Assembly (NCBI GenBank): GCA_016125085.1
Contig: WGMM01000019.1
Span: 1-64,000, forward strand
Reading direction: 5' to 3'
Origin: a bacterium
GTDB lineage: Bacteria; Planctomycetota; Planctomycetia; Isosphaerales; Isosphaeraceae
DNA: 64,000 nucleotides
Each line of letters starts with the position of its first letter. Position 1 is the first letter of the stretch. Below the pieces are notes generated by a model, which searched no databases, was not told the DNA's origin, and was given only the letters and a program-made list of their open reading frames with translations. This document shows positions 53,919 to 62,981 of this stretch, in pieces. The position numbers and the translations under genes are program-made.

Positions 53919-55898
53919 ATGCTTGCGATCGTTCACCGCTATCGGCCGTTTCTTGCCTCTCGTCCTTTATCGTCTCGCCGGTTTCGACCAGTTCTGAACG
54001 ACCTCGAACGTCGCGAAGTTCCCGCCCTGCCGACCGCCGTCGAGCAGGAAATGCTCGAATGGTTGAACCGGTTCAGGGCCGATCCCGCCGCGGAATTCGA
54101 CCGCTATTATCAGACCGTCATGCAGCAGGACGGTTCGGTTTCGTATCTCGCGAAAGTTCCGTTCCTGCCGATCGATAAGCCCTCGATCGAGGAATTCCGC
54201 AACGAGTTGCTGGCGACTCCGGCCGTTCCCCCCCTGGCCTGGAACACCAAACTCAACGATGCGGCCCGCTTCCACACGGATTTCATGATCGCGGCCGATG
54301 CGTTCGACCACAACCTGCCAGGCGAACCGCTGCTTGGCACACGGATATCGAATACCGGCTATCAGGCGTGGTATTGGGGCGAGAATATCGCCTATGGCCA
54401 TGGCCAGATCCGCTATTCCCATTCGTCTCTCGTTCATTCCGACGGCCACAGGGCCAACCTGGCATTTACGAATTTCACCGAAATCGGCATCGCCGCCGGT
54501 TACGCCACGTTAGCCAACAAAACCCTTTTCGACCCGATCGTTACCCAGGATTTCGGCTCCCGTGTCAATCGGCAGGCCAGTGTTTTCGGCGTCGTTTTCG
54601 ATGACACCATCACTTCCGACGATTTCTATCAGGCAGGCGAAGGCCTCCAGGGCATTTCGATCACGCTTTCCGGCCCCCAGGGGAATTTCGTCACGACGAG
54701 CTGGAGCAGCGGCGGATACCAGTTCGACGACGTCCCTTCCGGGACTTATCGCCTTTATGTCACTTCCCCCGGAATCGATTCCGACGCCTATTCCTTTCAG
54801 GTCACGGTCGGCCAGGCGAACGTGAAATACGATTTCGAAATCGGAACTCCTCCTTCCCGGACGGTCGGTTTCGAAACCTCCGATCCGAAAACTGTCTCTG
54901 AAGGCGGAACGTCCACCTTCGCCCTGGTTCGCACCGGTCCGCTCGATTCGGAGCTCGACATCACGATATTCCCGGTCGATCGTCCGAGCGGCAGCCAGCC
55001 CTGGACTTCCGTCATCGCCCCTCTCGCCGACGGCGGCGTCGTCAGGTTCCAGCCAGGTCAATCCCGGGCGACATTTCAGGTCGTATCGCTGAAGGACTCG
55101 ACCGAACGGCCGGACATTTCCGTCGATTTCGTTTTCAATGTGAACGACCCGGGATACGCTTCCTCCGTCGCGACCGCTTCGCTCACGGTGCTCGACGACG
55201 ACCGGCCTCGCGTGTCGCTCGTCCGCATCGCGAATTCAGGCACCTTGCATATCGTTCGAGAATCGGAAAAACAAGTGATTCTGACGCTCGAGCGTTCCGG
55301 CGATCTTTCGAAACGGGTCGTCGTGCCTTTCTCGATCGTTCCCATTTCGGGCCAGACATACGTCGCCGCTCAAACCGGTACGTTCGAATTCCAACCCGGA
55401 GCGACTCAGGCGGTAAGATCCTTCGCGATCGCCGACGACGCCGTCGCCCGAATCGATGGCGTGTTCAGCCTGCGTCTGGGCACGCCAGCGACGGCCGACA
55501 CCCGGCTCGAAGGGCCTGTGGAACAGGTCGTCAGCGTCATTGACGACGATCCGAAGCCGAAATTGGTACGTGTCGCTGGCCGGCGTAACCGCCAGTCGCT
55601 CAATGCCCTGACTGCCGTGTTCGACGCCCCGATCAGTAACGCGAACACAAAAAACGTTGGCATCTGGAGAATTACCGACGCCGGCACCGACGGCATTTTA
55701 GGCACGGCCGACGATGCCACGATCGCCCTGCGAGCCGTGAACTACAAGGCCTCGACCCGGACATTTACGCTGAATTTCCGGAAGCCTTCGAGATCCAAAA
55801 CGGCACTGATCTATCGCATCACGCTTGACGCTGCAAAATTGACGACGCCCATCGGCACGCCCCTGAATGGCCCAATGGTTTGGGACCTGAAAGTCTGA
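53919..55898 (+). CDS. Secreted CAP-domain protein with Calx-beta-like repeats
   Basis: 659 residues, probably cell-surface. The N-terminus has no classical signal peptide but the arginine-rich start RRFRPVLNDLERREVPALP, like the LEDR-VPA motif at the N-terminus of many planctomycete giant exported proteins. About residues 45-215 form a CAP/SCP domain (ARFHTDFMIAADAFDH, WGENIAYGHG, HSDGHRANLAF, i.e. the CAP1/CAP2 residues). About 225-310 is a Cna-B/SdrD-like beta domain (GEGLQGISITLSGPQG). About 320-540 are two Calx-beta-like repeats (VSEGGTSTFALVRTG; VRESEKQVILTLERSG, each closing with LDDDRP or VIDDDPKP). The C-terminal region (about 550-659) is an Ig-like beta domain with GTDGILGTADDATIAL. 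Its role is unknown: adhesion, or peptidase-like activity of the CAP domain. Confidence 0.85.
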   Translation: MLAIVHRYRPFLASRPLSSRRFRPVLNDLERREVPALPTAVEQEMLEWLNRFRADPAAEFDRYYQTVMQQDGSVSYLAKVPFLPIDKPSIEEFRNELLATPAVPPLAWNTKLNDAARFHTDFMIAADAFDHNLPGEPLLGTRISNTGYQAWYWGENIAYGHGQIRYSHSSLVHSDGHRANLAFTNFTEIGIAAGYATLANKTLFDPIVTQDFGSRVNRQASVFGVVFDDTITSDDFYQAGEGLQGISITLSGPQGNFVTTSWSSGGYQFDDVPSGTYRLYVTSPGIDSDAYSFQVTVGQANVKYDFEIGTPPSRTVGFETSDPKTVSEGGTSTFALVRTGPLDSELDITIFPVDRPSGSQPWTSVIAPLADGGVVRFQPGQSRATFQVVSLKDSTERPDISVDFVFNVNDPGYASSVATASLTVLDDDRPRVSLVRIANSGTLHIVRESEKQVILTLERSGDLSKRVVVPFSIVPISGQTYVAAQTGTFEFQPGATQAVRSFAIADDAVARIDGVFSLRLGTPATADTRLEGPVEQVVSVIDDDPKPKLVRVAGRRNRQSLNALTAVFDAPISNANTKNVGIWRITDAGTDGILGTADDATIALRAVNYKASTRTFTLNFRKPSRSKTALIYRITLDAAKLTTPIGTPLNGPMVWDLKV

Positions 55899-56062
55899 CG
55901 GAAGTCGAACGCAAAGAAGCGAGCTTCACACTTGGTTTCCGGATCTTGCCAAGGCAACAATGAATGACGATGCGTCTCGTGCGAAATCGGGCATCGAATC
56001 AGCCCGGAATCGGATCGACGTCGTCCTTTCGCCGTTTTCCGCCGGCCTTCCGGAACCTCCGC

Positions 56063-57016
56063 ATGCAGCCCTTTGCGTCGCCCAAGTCGAAAATCAGCCG
56101 AAGAGCGTTCGCCCAGGCATGCGCAGGGGCGGTGATCGCTTCGACCGTAACAGGCTGCGGCTCGTCGGGTGCGAGCACGCCGGAACTGGTCTGGGGCATT
56201 CGGGGCACGAAGCCGGGCTGGCTTTCGAAGCCCCGCGTGGCGGCTTTCGACGCCGACGACAATCTCTATATCGCTGACCTCACGGACCGGATCCAGGTCT
56301 TCGACCGCGACGGCAAGTATTTGCGGCACTGGACGATGCCATCGCTGAACGTCGACGGCCCCAGCGGGCTGACGGTCGACCGGCTGGGCCGGGTGCTCGT
56401 CGCCGACACCCATTTTTACCGGGTGATGGTCTATGACCGGTCGGGCAAGTTCCTGCAGCAGATCGGCGCGGGTGTGCAGGGCTATTCGCCAGGGCTTTTC
56501 GGTTATCCGACGGACTCCGTCATCGACTCGGCCGGAAATTACTACGTCAGCGAATATGGCGACAACGACCGCATTCAGGTCTTTTCGCCCGAAGGCGAAT
56601 GGCTGCGGCAGTGGGGCGGCCACGGCTACGATGATGGCCAGTTCCTGAGGCCACGGGCTCTGGCGATCGACACCGACGATACGATCTATGTGGCTGACAG
56701 TTGCAATCACAGGATCCAGGTCTTCGACACGGCCGGCAGGCTGATCAGGCAATGGGGCGAGCGTGGCGGCGAACCGGGCCGGATGAGCTATCCGTACGAC
56801 ATCGCCTTCGGGCCCGACGGAACGCTTTATGTCTGCGAATACGGTAACTCGCGGGTGCAGAAGTTCGACCGCCAGGGCCGCAGCCTGGGCCTGTGGGGCG
56901 GCCCGGGGCGAAATCCCGGGCAACTCAATAACCCCTGGGCACTTGCGGTGGACAGCACGGGGGCCGTTTCGGTGATCGACTCCAATAATCACCGCGTGCA
57001 GCGGTTCAGGCTATGA
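56063..57016 (+). CDS. NHL-repeat lipoprotein with Tat-like signal
   Basis: 317 residues. The N-terminus shows SRRAFAQ followed by a hydrophobic stretch and the lipobox TVTGC (Cys about residue 33), so it resembles a Tat-exported lipoprotein. The rest is a six-bladed NHL propeller with repeating units such as DNLYIADLTDRIQVFDRDGK, TIYVADSCNHRIQVFDTAGR, TLYVCEYGNSRVQKFDRQGR and SVIDSNNHRVQRF. Such propellers bind proteins, sugars or RNA; the function is not predictable. The ATG at 56063 puts the twin arginine about 12 residues in; the frame is open to 55964. It directly precedes the Bat-type operon. Confidence 0.83.
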   Translation: MQPFASPKSKISRRAFAQACAGAVIASTVTGCGSSGASTPELVWGIRGTKPGWLSKPRVAAFDADDNLYIADLTDRIQVFDRDGKYLRHWTMPSLNVDGPSGLTVDRLGRVLVADTHFYRVMVYDRSGKFLQQIGAGVQGYSPGLFGYPTDSVIDSAGNYYVSEYGDNDRIQVFSPEGEWLRQWGGHGYDDGQFLRPRALAIDTDDTIYVADSCNHRIQVFDTAGRLIRQWGERGGEPGRMSYPYDIAFGPDGTLYVCEYGNSRVQKFDRQGRSLGLWGGPGRNPGQLNNPWALAVDSTGAVSVIDSNNHRVQRFRL

Positions 57017-57155
57017 ATCGCCGAACCGTTCTGGCATACTCGATCGTCGATATGTCGCGACGTTTTCTACCCGGTCCGTTCGCACGACCGTCCGTCGCAG
57101 CCGGTTCGCCGATTTCCGCCGATCCGTCGTTTTCGCCCGAGGCGCTGATTCGGTC

Positions 57156-60100
57156 ATGACCATTCCCTGGATCACCAGCGCGAACGTCAGCGTCCTGTTC
57201 GGGCGTCCATTCTGGCTCATTCTCGTTCCGGTTCTGGCGATTCTGGTGCACCTCTGGAGCCGCCGAAGTCTGGCGGGCCTGGGGCGATGGCGCAGGCGGA
57301 TCGCCGTGGCGACTCGCCTGGCGGTGGTGGCGCTGGTGGTGGCGGCATTGGCCGAGCCGCAGATCGTCCGGCTCAATGACCGGCTGACGACGCTGTTTCT
57401 TGTGGACCTTTCGCAGTCGATCCCGCGCGAGAAGATCGAGCCGATGCTCAACTACGTGCGGCAGAGCACGCTCGAGCATCGCGGGGCGGAAGACCTGGCC
57501 GGCATGCTGGTCTTCGGCAAGAACGCCAAGGTGGAAGTGCCGCCCGGGCCATCGGAGATTCGTTTCCTGGGCGTCGAAAGCGCCCTGGACACGGACAACA
57601 CCGACCTTGCAGGTGCCCTGCGGCTGGCCATGGGCAGTTTCCCGGAGGATTCGGCGCGGCGGATCGTGCTGATTTCCGACGGTAACCAGAACCGGGGCAA
57701 CGCATTCGAACAGGCCCTTCAGGCACGTGCCCAGAACATTCAGATCGACGTTTTGCCGATCGATTACGACTACGGCAACGATCAGGAAGTGCTGGTCGAA
57801 AAGGTAAGCCTTCCGGCTGATGTGAAAGTGGGCGAGACGGTGAATCTGAATGTCGTCCTCCGGGCGACGGCTCCGGCGAAGGGCCGGCTGCAGATTTTCC
57901 GGATCGATGCCCGCGGCGGCCGCTCGCCCGCACCGGGAAATGAGCAGCCGCTGCCGATCGAACTGCCACGCGGCGTCTCGGTCTTCGGACTCAAGCAGCA
58001 GATCACCGAGGCCAGTTTTTACCGGTTTTCGGCCGAATTTTTCCCCGATGCCGATACGGTCGACCGCCGCGCTGTGAACAACGTGGCGGAAGGATTTACG
58101 CAGGCCCGGGGCGAGTCGCGGGTGCTCCTCATCGAATCCCGCAGGGGCGAGCACGCGGCACTTGTCGAGGCACTGAAGGAAAAGAAAATCCAGGTCGACG
58201 TGCTGCTGGCCCCGACGATCGACGGCGGCGGCGATGTGGGCGGCGACCAGTTGCCGACCGACATCGGACAGCTTCAGCCGTATGACGCCGTCATTCTCGG
58301 TAATGTGCCCAAGGATTCGTTCTCGGCCGGCCAGATCGCCCTTCTGGAGCGTAACGTGCATGACATGGGCGCAGGTCTGGTGATGCTGGGGGGCGAGACA
58401 TCGTTCGGCGCCGGCGGATGGCGCAACACCCCTGTGGAAAAGGCATTGCCCGTCGACATGGAAATCAAGTCGATGAAAGTGACGGGCAAAGGTGCACTGA
58501 TCATGATCATGCACGCCAGCGAAATTGCCGAGGGCAATTACTGGCAGAAGGTGATCGCCCAGGAAGCACTCAAAACGCTTTCTCCTATGGACATGGCCGG
58601 CATGCTGCACTGGCAGGGCACGGAAAGCTGGCTGTTCACGCTCAAAACGATCGAGGGCAACCGCGACGTCATGCTCCGGGCCATCGACCGGATGACCCCC
58701 GGCGACATGCCCGATTTCGACCCAAGTCTGATGATGTCGGCCCGGGCCCTGCAGCAGACGGACGCCGCCAGCCGTCTGGTGATCGTCATCTCCGACGGCG
58801 ACCCGACACCGCCTTCCAGCCGTGCCATTCAGGCCCTGACTCAGGCCAAAGTTCAGGTGACGACCGTGCTGACCGCGGCCCACGGCAACGACATTCAGGG
58901 GCTGCGGACAATGCAGGACCTGGCCAACAAGACCAAGGGCCGGTTCTATAACGTGACGAATCCGCGTGCGCTGCCCCGGATTTATCAGAAAGAGACACGG
59001 ATGATCTCGCGCCCGCTGATTTTTGAGCGGGCCACGCCCTGGCCGATCACCGTGGCCGGGTCAACGGAGCCGATTCAGGGCCTGCCGACAAGTTTTCCGC
59101 CGATCAATGGCCTGGTTCTGACGAGCCTCAAGGAAAGCGAGCTGGTGGAGGCCCCCCTGCTCTCGCCCCAGCCGACCGGTCAGGTGAATCCGCTGCTGGC
59201 CCACTGGACGTATGGCCTGGGCCGCTCGGTGGCGTTCACGTCCGACGCTGGCTTCAAATGGTCGCAGGGCTGGCGCAACTGGGATCAATACGCCGCATTC
59301 TGGTCGCAGGTCATCCGCTGGAGCATGCGGCCGACCGACAACGGCAATCTTTCGATGTCGCTTCGGCGCGAGGACGGCAAAATCAAGGTCGCCGTCGATG
59401 CGCTCGACAAGTCGCAGCAATTCCTCAACTTCCTGCAGATCCAGGGTGCCGTCGTACGGCCCGGTGGCGCGGCCGGCGCGAACGATCAACTGAAGCTCGT
59501 GCAGACGGCCCCCGGCAGGTACGAAGCCACGATCGACGATGTCGAAGCCCGAGGCAATTACTTCGTGAGCCTGGCCTACAGCGGCCCCGATGGGTCGAAG
59601 GGTGTCGTTTCGTCCGGCGTCTCAGTGCCTTATTCCGAAGAATACAGGGAATTGCGCTCGAACCCGGACGAGCTTGAAAACCTGGCCCGGATCACCAGCG
59701 GAGAAGTCTACTCCTGGAAAACCCGGGGCGAAGTGATCGACCTGGCCGCGACGGTCAACGCCTCGAACCCGTTTCGCCGCGACGAAATGACCCGCCCGGC
59801 TTCCGGTTATACGGACATCTGGCCCTCACTTCTGGCCGCGGCCGCGTTTCTGTTCCTGACGGATGTCGGCGTCCGCCGGCTGGCCCCCGACTTTTCGAAC
59901 CTGTCCGCCTGGTGGCAACGGGTCACTGGCTCGCAAACCCCAGCCACGATGGAAGATCCTGCCGCTCACATCGGCAGGCTCAAGGAGGCCCGATCGGCCG
60001 CCGCTTCGGTTCAGCCGCGCCGGCGTGAAGAAGACGCGGCCGGAGGCGACTTCGCCGAGCGTCTGGCCCGTCAGGCCAGTGCTCCCCCGCCCACCGGCCA

Positions 60101-60245
60101 TGCCGCGAATACTTCCCAGGCTGCACCATCGGCGGCGTCAGCACAAACCAAACCTGCCGAGCCCGACCCGGGCGAATCGTACACAGGCAGACTGCTGGCC
60201 GCCAAACGGAAAGTCTGGGAAGAGAAGGATAAGGACGGCGGCTGA
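57156..60245 (+). CDS. Large membrane VWA/glutamine-amidotransferase-like protein
   Basis: 1029 residues. Two N-terminal membrane helices (about 20-37 and 52-66) with LWSRRSLAGLGRWRRR between. Then a von Willebrand A-like domain with a MIDAS D-x-S-x-S (VDLSQSI, about 88) and VLISDGNQNRG. About 320-590 is a class I glutamine amidotransferase-like fold (VLLIESRRGEHAALVEAL, YDAVILGNVP, MLGGETSFGAGGW), without an evident catalytic cysteine triad. A second VWA-like part (VIVISDGDPTPPS) follows, then Ig-like strands and a last membrane helix (about 890). The C-terminal 120 residues are Pro/Ala/Gln-rich. This architecture resembles the membrane proteins found with MoxR and DUF58 in planctomycetes. 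First gene of that operon. Confidence 0.85.
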   Translation: MTIPWITSANVSVLFGRPFWLILVPVLAILVHLWSRRSLAGLGRWRRRIAVATRLAVVALVVAALAEPQIVRLNDRLTTLFLVDLSQSIPREKIEPMLNYVRQSTLEHRGAEDLAGMLVFGKNAKVEVPPGPSEIRFLGVESALDTDNTDLAGALRLAMGSFPEDSARRIVLISDGNQNRGNAFEQALQARAQNIQIDVLPIDYDYGNDQEVLVEKVSLPADVKVGETVNLNVVLRATAPAKGRLQIFRIDARGGRSPAPGNEQPLPIELPRGVSVFGLKQQITEASFYRFSAEFFPDADTVDRRAVNNVAEGFTQARGESRVLLIESRRGEHAALVEALKEKKIQVDVLLAPTIDGGGDVGGDQLPTDIGQLQPYDAVILGNVPKDSFSAGQIALLERNVHDMGAGLVMLGGETSFGAGGWRNTPVEKALPVDMEIKSMKVTGKGALIMIMHASEIAEGNYWQKVIAQEALKTLSPMDMAGMLHWQGTESWLFTLKTIEGNRDVMLRAIDRMTPGDMPDFDPSLMMSARALQQTDAASRLVIVISDGDPTPPSSRAIQALTQAKVQVTTVLTAAHGNDIQGLRTMQDLANKTKGRFYNVTNPRALPRIYQKETRMISRPLIFERATPWPITVAGSTEPIQGLPTSFPPINGLVLTSLKESELVEAPLLSPQPTGQVNPLLAHWTYGLGRSVAFTSDAGFKWSQGWRNWDQYAAFWSQVIRWSMRPTDNGNLSMSLRREDGKIKVAVDALDKSQQFLNFLQIQGAVVRPGGAAGANDQLKLVQTAPGRYEATIDDVEARGNYFVSLAYSGPDGSKGVVSSGVSVPYSEEYRELRSNPDELENLARITSGEVYSWKTRGEVIDLAATVNASNPFRRDEMTRPASGYTDIWPSLLAAAAFLFLTDVGVRRLAPDFSNLSAWWQRVTGSQTPATMEDPAAHIGRLKEARSAAASVQPRRREEDAAGGDFAERLARQASAPPPTGHAANTSQAAPSAASAQTKPAEPDPGESYTGRLLAAKRKVWEEKDKDGG

Positions 60246-60314
60246 TCGCTAAGCCGCTGAACCGCGAGATCGAACCGAACGACTGACGCCCCCTGGAATA
60301 CCGAGAATCGCACC

Positions 60315-61343
60315 ATGAGCGCCCCCGATACCGAAGCCTTCGAACGCCAGGTGGAAGCCTTTCGCCGAGATTTCGAAGCGGTCGGCAATGAACTCCGCAA
60401 AGTGATCGTCGGTCATGCCGACATCATCCACGGCGTCGTCACGAGTCTCTTCATCGGTGGCCACGTGCTGCTCGAAGGCGTGCCGGGCCTGGGCAAGACA
60501 CTTCTGATCCGCACCCTTTCGGAAGCCGTTCAGCTCGATTTCTCCCGCATTCAGTTCACGCCTGACCTGATGCCGGCCGACATTCTCGGCACGAATATCG
60601 TCATGGAATCGTCCGACGGCCGCCGGGCCTTCGAATTCCAGCCAGGGCCGATTTTCGCCCAGATCGTGCTGGCCGACGAAATCAACCGTGCGACGCCGAA
60701 GACGCAATCGGCCCTGCTGGAAGCCATGCAGGAGCAGTCGGTCACGATCGGCGGCACGATCCACCGGCTCAAGAAACCGTTCTTCGTGATGGCGACGCAG
60801 AACCCGATCGAGCAGGAAGGCACCTACCCCCTGCCCGAAGCCCAGCTCGACCGATTCCTGTTCAAGCTGGTCGTCGGGTATTCGAATCGTGAAGAGCTGA
60901 ACGAAATTCTCGATCGTACGACGCGCGGAGTCTCGGCCACGATCGAACGTGTCATTTCCGGCGAAACGCTAATCGCCCACCAGGCGACGGTGCGGCAAGT
61001 GCTTATTGCGCCGCATGTTCAGGATTACGCCGTCCGCCTGATCCTGGCGACGCACCCGGGCGGTCCGTTCGCTCCCGAGATCACCAATCGGTTCATCCGC
61101 TGGGGTTCGAGCCCGCGTGGTGCCCAGACTCTGGTTCTGGCGTCCAAAGCCCGAGCCATGCTGGACAAACGCTTCAACGTCAGTTTCGAAGACATTCGCC
61201 GCGAATTGCTGCCGAGCCTGCGGCACAGGGTTCTGCTCAATTTCGAAGCCCAGGCGGAAGGCAAGGACACCGACGAAATCCTGCTCGAGATCCTCAAATC
61301 CGTCCCCGAAATCGCCGAAACGCCAATTGCCCGATCCGCCTGA
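60315..61343 (+). CDS. MoxR-family AAA+ ATPase
   Basis: 342 residues, cytosolic AAA+ chaperone-like ATPase that works with VWA-domain proteins. Walker A is EGVPGLGKTLLIRTL (about residues 57-71), Walker B is VLADEINRATPKTQSALLEAMQE (about 118, in outline), sensor 1 is ATQNPIEQEGTYPLPEAQLDRF. The lid domain ends with RHRVLLNFEAQAEGKDTDEIL. It lies 70 bases after the large VWA protein and is followed by a small membrane protein and a DUF58 protein; MoxR, DUF58 and VWA genes are a known conserved cluster (Bat type) of uncertain role in stress tolerance or complex maturation. Confidence 0.95.
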   Translation: MSAPDTEAFERQVEAFRRDFEAVGNELRKVIVGHADIIHGVVTSLFIGGHVLLEGVPGLGKTLLIRTLSEAVQLDFSRIQFTPDLMPADILGTNIVMESSDGRRAFEFQPGPIFAQIVLADEINRATPKTQSALLEAMQEQSVTIGGTIHRLKKPFFVMATQNPIEQEGTYPLPEAQLDRFLFKLVVGYSNREELNEILDRTTRGVSATIERVISGETLIAHQATVRQVLIAPHVQDYAVRLILATHPGGPFAPEITNRFIRWGSSPRGAQTLVLASKARAMLDKRFNVSFEDIRRELLPSLRHRVLLNFEAQAEGKDTDEILLEILKSVPEIAETPIARSA

Positions 61344-61453
61344 ATTTCGCCGCGACCGTCCGCAACGGCCCGTTGACCTTCTCAGGTCTCGGCCGGAAGA
61401 TGAAGAGACGGACCGCGACTTGACCGATGCGCCCTGCGAGCCGAGCTGAACCG

Positions 61454-61819
61454 ATGCGTGACATCTACGACGCGACACCTGCCCCCGTGTCGATGAATCT
61501 GCCGGAATCGGAACCGCTCCACCTGACAGGCACGGACATCACGTTCCTCACCTTCTCATGCCTCGTGGTGCTGGCGCTCAGTCTGGCGGCCTGGACGGTC
61601 GACGGCACGGTCAGCCTGTTCGTGGCCGTGGGCGGCGGCCTGGTCGTTTTCGAAAGCTGGCACACGGCACTGCTGTTCCTGCAGAGGCATCAGCAGACGG
61701 ACCGGCGGGCCCGCGTGGCCATTCACATGGCCGCCCTGCTGCCATGGCTGGTCATCCTGGGCTCAGCCGCCCTGGCGATGCTCGGCCTGTTCTGGATCAG
61801 CGACCGCTACTTCTCCTGA
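61454..61819 (+). CDS. Small membrane protein of the Bat-type operon
   Basis: 121 residues, unrecognised. Three hydrophobic segments: FLTFSCLVVLALSLAAW (about 32-48), SLFVAVGGGLVVFESWHTALLF (about 55-76) and LLPWLVILGSAALAMLGLFWI (about 95-115). It lies between moxR and the DUF58 gene, with gaps of 110 and 46 bases. An in-frame start at 61427 exists, but the ATG at 61454 gives MRDIYDATPAP, a plausible short cytoplasmic tail. Confidence 0.7.
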   Translation: MRDIYDATPAPVSMNLPESEPLHLTGTDITFLTFSCLVVLALSLAAWTVDGTVSLFVAVGGGLVVFESWHTALLFLQRHQQTDRRARVAIHMAALLPWLVILGSAALAMLGLFWISDRYFS

Positions 61820-61865
61820 TCGATTCGTCTTTCGCTCCCCTTCGCAGCAAGGCACGGTACCCGAA

Positions 61866-62780
61866 ATGGCCGAAACATCCGCCAGCCCGGCACCTGAAAC
61901 GGACGAGCCGCTGCTGTCGCCGGAGTTTCTGGCCCGGCTCGACAAGCTCGAACTCGTGAGCAAAAGGATCGTTCAGGGCCGCGTCCAGGGCGAACGCCGC
62001 AGCCGCCGGAAAGGTTCGTCCGTCGAATTCGCCGATCACCGGAACTATTCCGTAGGCGACGACTTGCGCCGGATCGACTGGAACCTCTACGGCCGCCTCG
62101 AAAAGCTGTTTCTGAAACTGTTTCTCGAGGAAGAGGATCTGCGGGTCCACACCCTCGTCGACACCAGCGCAAGCATGGACTTCGGCACCCCGACGAAGCT
62201 GCTTTACGCCAAGCGCATCGCCGCGGCGCTTTCCTACATCGGCATGGTTCACCACGACCGTGTCACCGTCGAAACGTTCGCGGCAAGCCTGGCCCAGGGC
62301 CCGGGCCCGATGCGGACGAAATCGCAGATTCACCGGCTGCTGCACTATCTCGATCGGCTCAAGTGCGAAGGCGGCAGCGATCTGGCCGCCGCGGCCAAGT
62401 CGTTCGCCACTCGAAATCTCGGCCCCGGGGTGGTGGTCGTCGTCTCCGACTTCCTCGACAAAAACGGCTACGAAACGGCCCTGCGCTATCTGATCGCCCG
62501 GAACTTCGACGTTTACGTGATCCACGTGCTTTCGGCTGAAGAAATCGACCCGCCGCTGACGGGCGACCTGCGGCTGACTGACGCCGAAGACGGCGACCTT
62601 GCCGAAATCACGATCACGGCCCCGCTACTGGAACGGTACAAGCGCACGCTCGAAGCGTTCAAAACCGGCCTTCGTGACTGGTGTGCCGCCCGGGGCATTC
62701 ACTACACCTTCACATCCACCCAGGAACCGTTCGAAAAGCTCGTTCTGGAGTACATGCGCCGAAACGGTCTCGTACGCTAA
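61866..62780 (+). CDS. DUF58 domain protein (degenerate VWA)
   Basis: 304 residues, cytosolic; no transmembrane helix, unlike longer DUF58 proteins. The family core is clear: GSSVEFADHRNYSVGDDLRRIDWNLYGRLEKLF in outline (about 55-87, with the invariant Y-x-x-G-D-D-x-R-x-I-D-W), followed by EEEDLRVHTLVDTSASM (VWA MIDAS D-T-S-A-S). VVVVSDFLD and DVYVIHVLSAEEIDPP are later strands. It acts with the MoxR ATPase encoded upstream, by analogy to Bat-type operons. Spacing to the neighbours is 46 and 54 bases. Confidence 0.93.
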   Translation: MAETSASPAPETDEPLLSPEFLARLDKLELVSKRIVQGRVQGERRSRRKGSSVEFADHRNYSVGDDLRRIDWNLYGRLEKLFLKLFLEEEDLRVHTLVDTSASMDFGTPTKLLYAKRIAAALSYIGMVHHDRVTVETFAASLAQGPGPMRTKSQIHRLLHYLDRLKCEGGSDLAAAAKSFATRNLGPGVVVVVSDFLDKNGYETALRYLIARNFDVYVIHVLSAEEIDPPLTGDLRLTDAEDGDLAEITITAPLLERYKRTLEAFKTGLRDWCAARGIHYTFTSTQEPFEKLVLEYMRRNGLVR

Positions 62781-62834
62781 CAGAATTCGGCTTTCGCCCG
62801 AAATCGCCCCTTCGACTGAGGTTCTGCACCCGCC

Positions 62835-62981
62835 ATGTTGCCCGAAGTGACAAGTGACTGGATCTTCTATGGCCTTTCGGCCGCGTTCGTCGCCTATCTG
62901 CTGTTGATCTTTCTGACCAAATCACGGCGGCTCAGGCAACGAGAGAGTGCCGCCGAAGAATCGCCCGGAATCGACCTCTGA
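62835..62981 (+). CDS. 48-residue single-pass membrane protein
   Basis: A short reading frame: MLPEVTSDWIFYGLSA, a hydrophobic helix (about residues 10-28, through FVAYLLLIFL) then a basic patch TKSRRLRQRE and an acidic end (SAAEESPGIDL). It has a N-outside/C-inside charge pattern, or the reverse under the positive-inside rule, so orientation is ambiguous. The stop overlaps the start of the BatA-like gene in the sequence CTCTGATGAAC (TGA and ATG share bases), evidence of translational coupling. I recognise no family. The codon use matches the neighbours. Confidence 0.6.
   Translation: MLPEVTSDWIFYGLSAAFVAYLLLIFLTKSRRLRQRESAAEESPGIDL

Noticed and set aside
55811..56992. 393-codon open frame on the minus strand
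   Set aside because: Antisense to the NHL-propeller gene; no motif, while the sense strand shows clear NHL repeats.
57006..58883. 625-codon open frame on the minus strand
   Set aside because: Antisense to the VWA protein gene; His/Arg-rich translation with no domain. The sense frame has membrane helices and a MIDAS motif.
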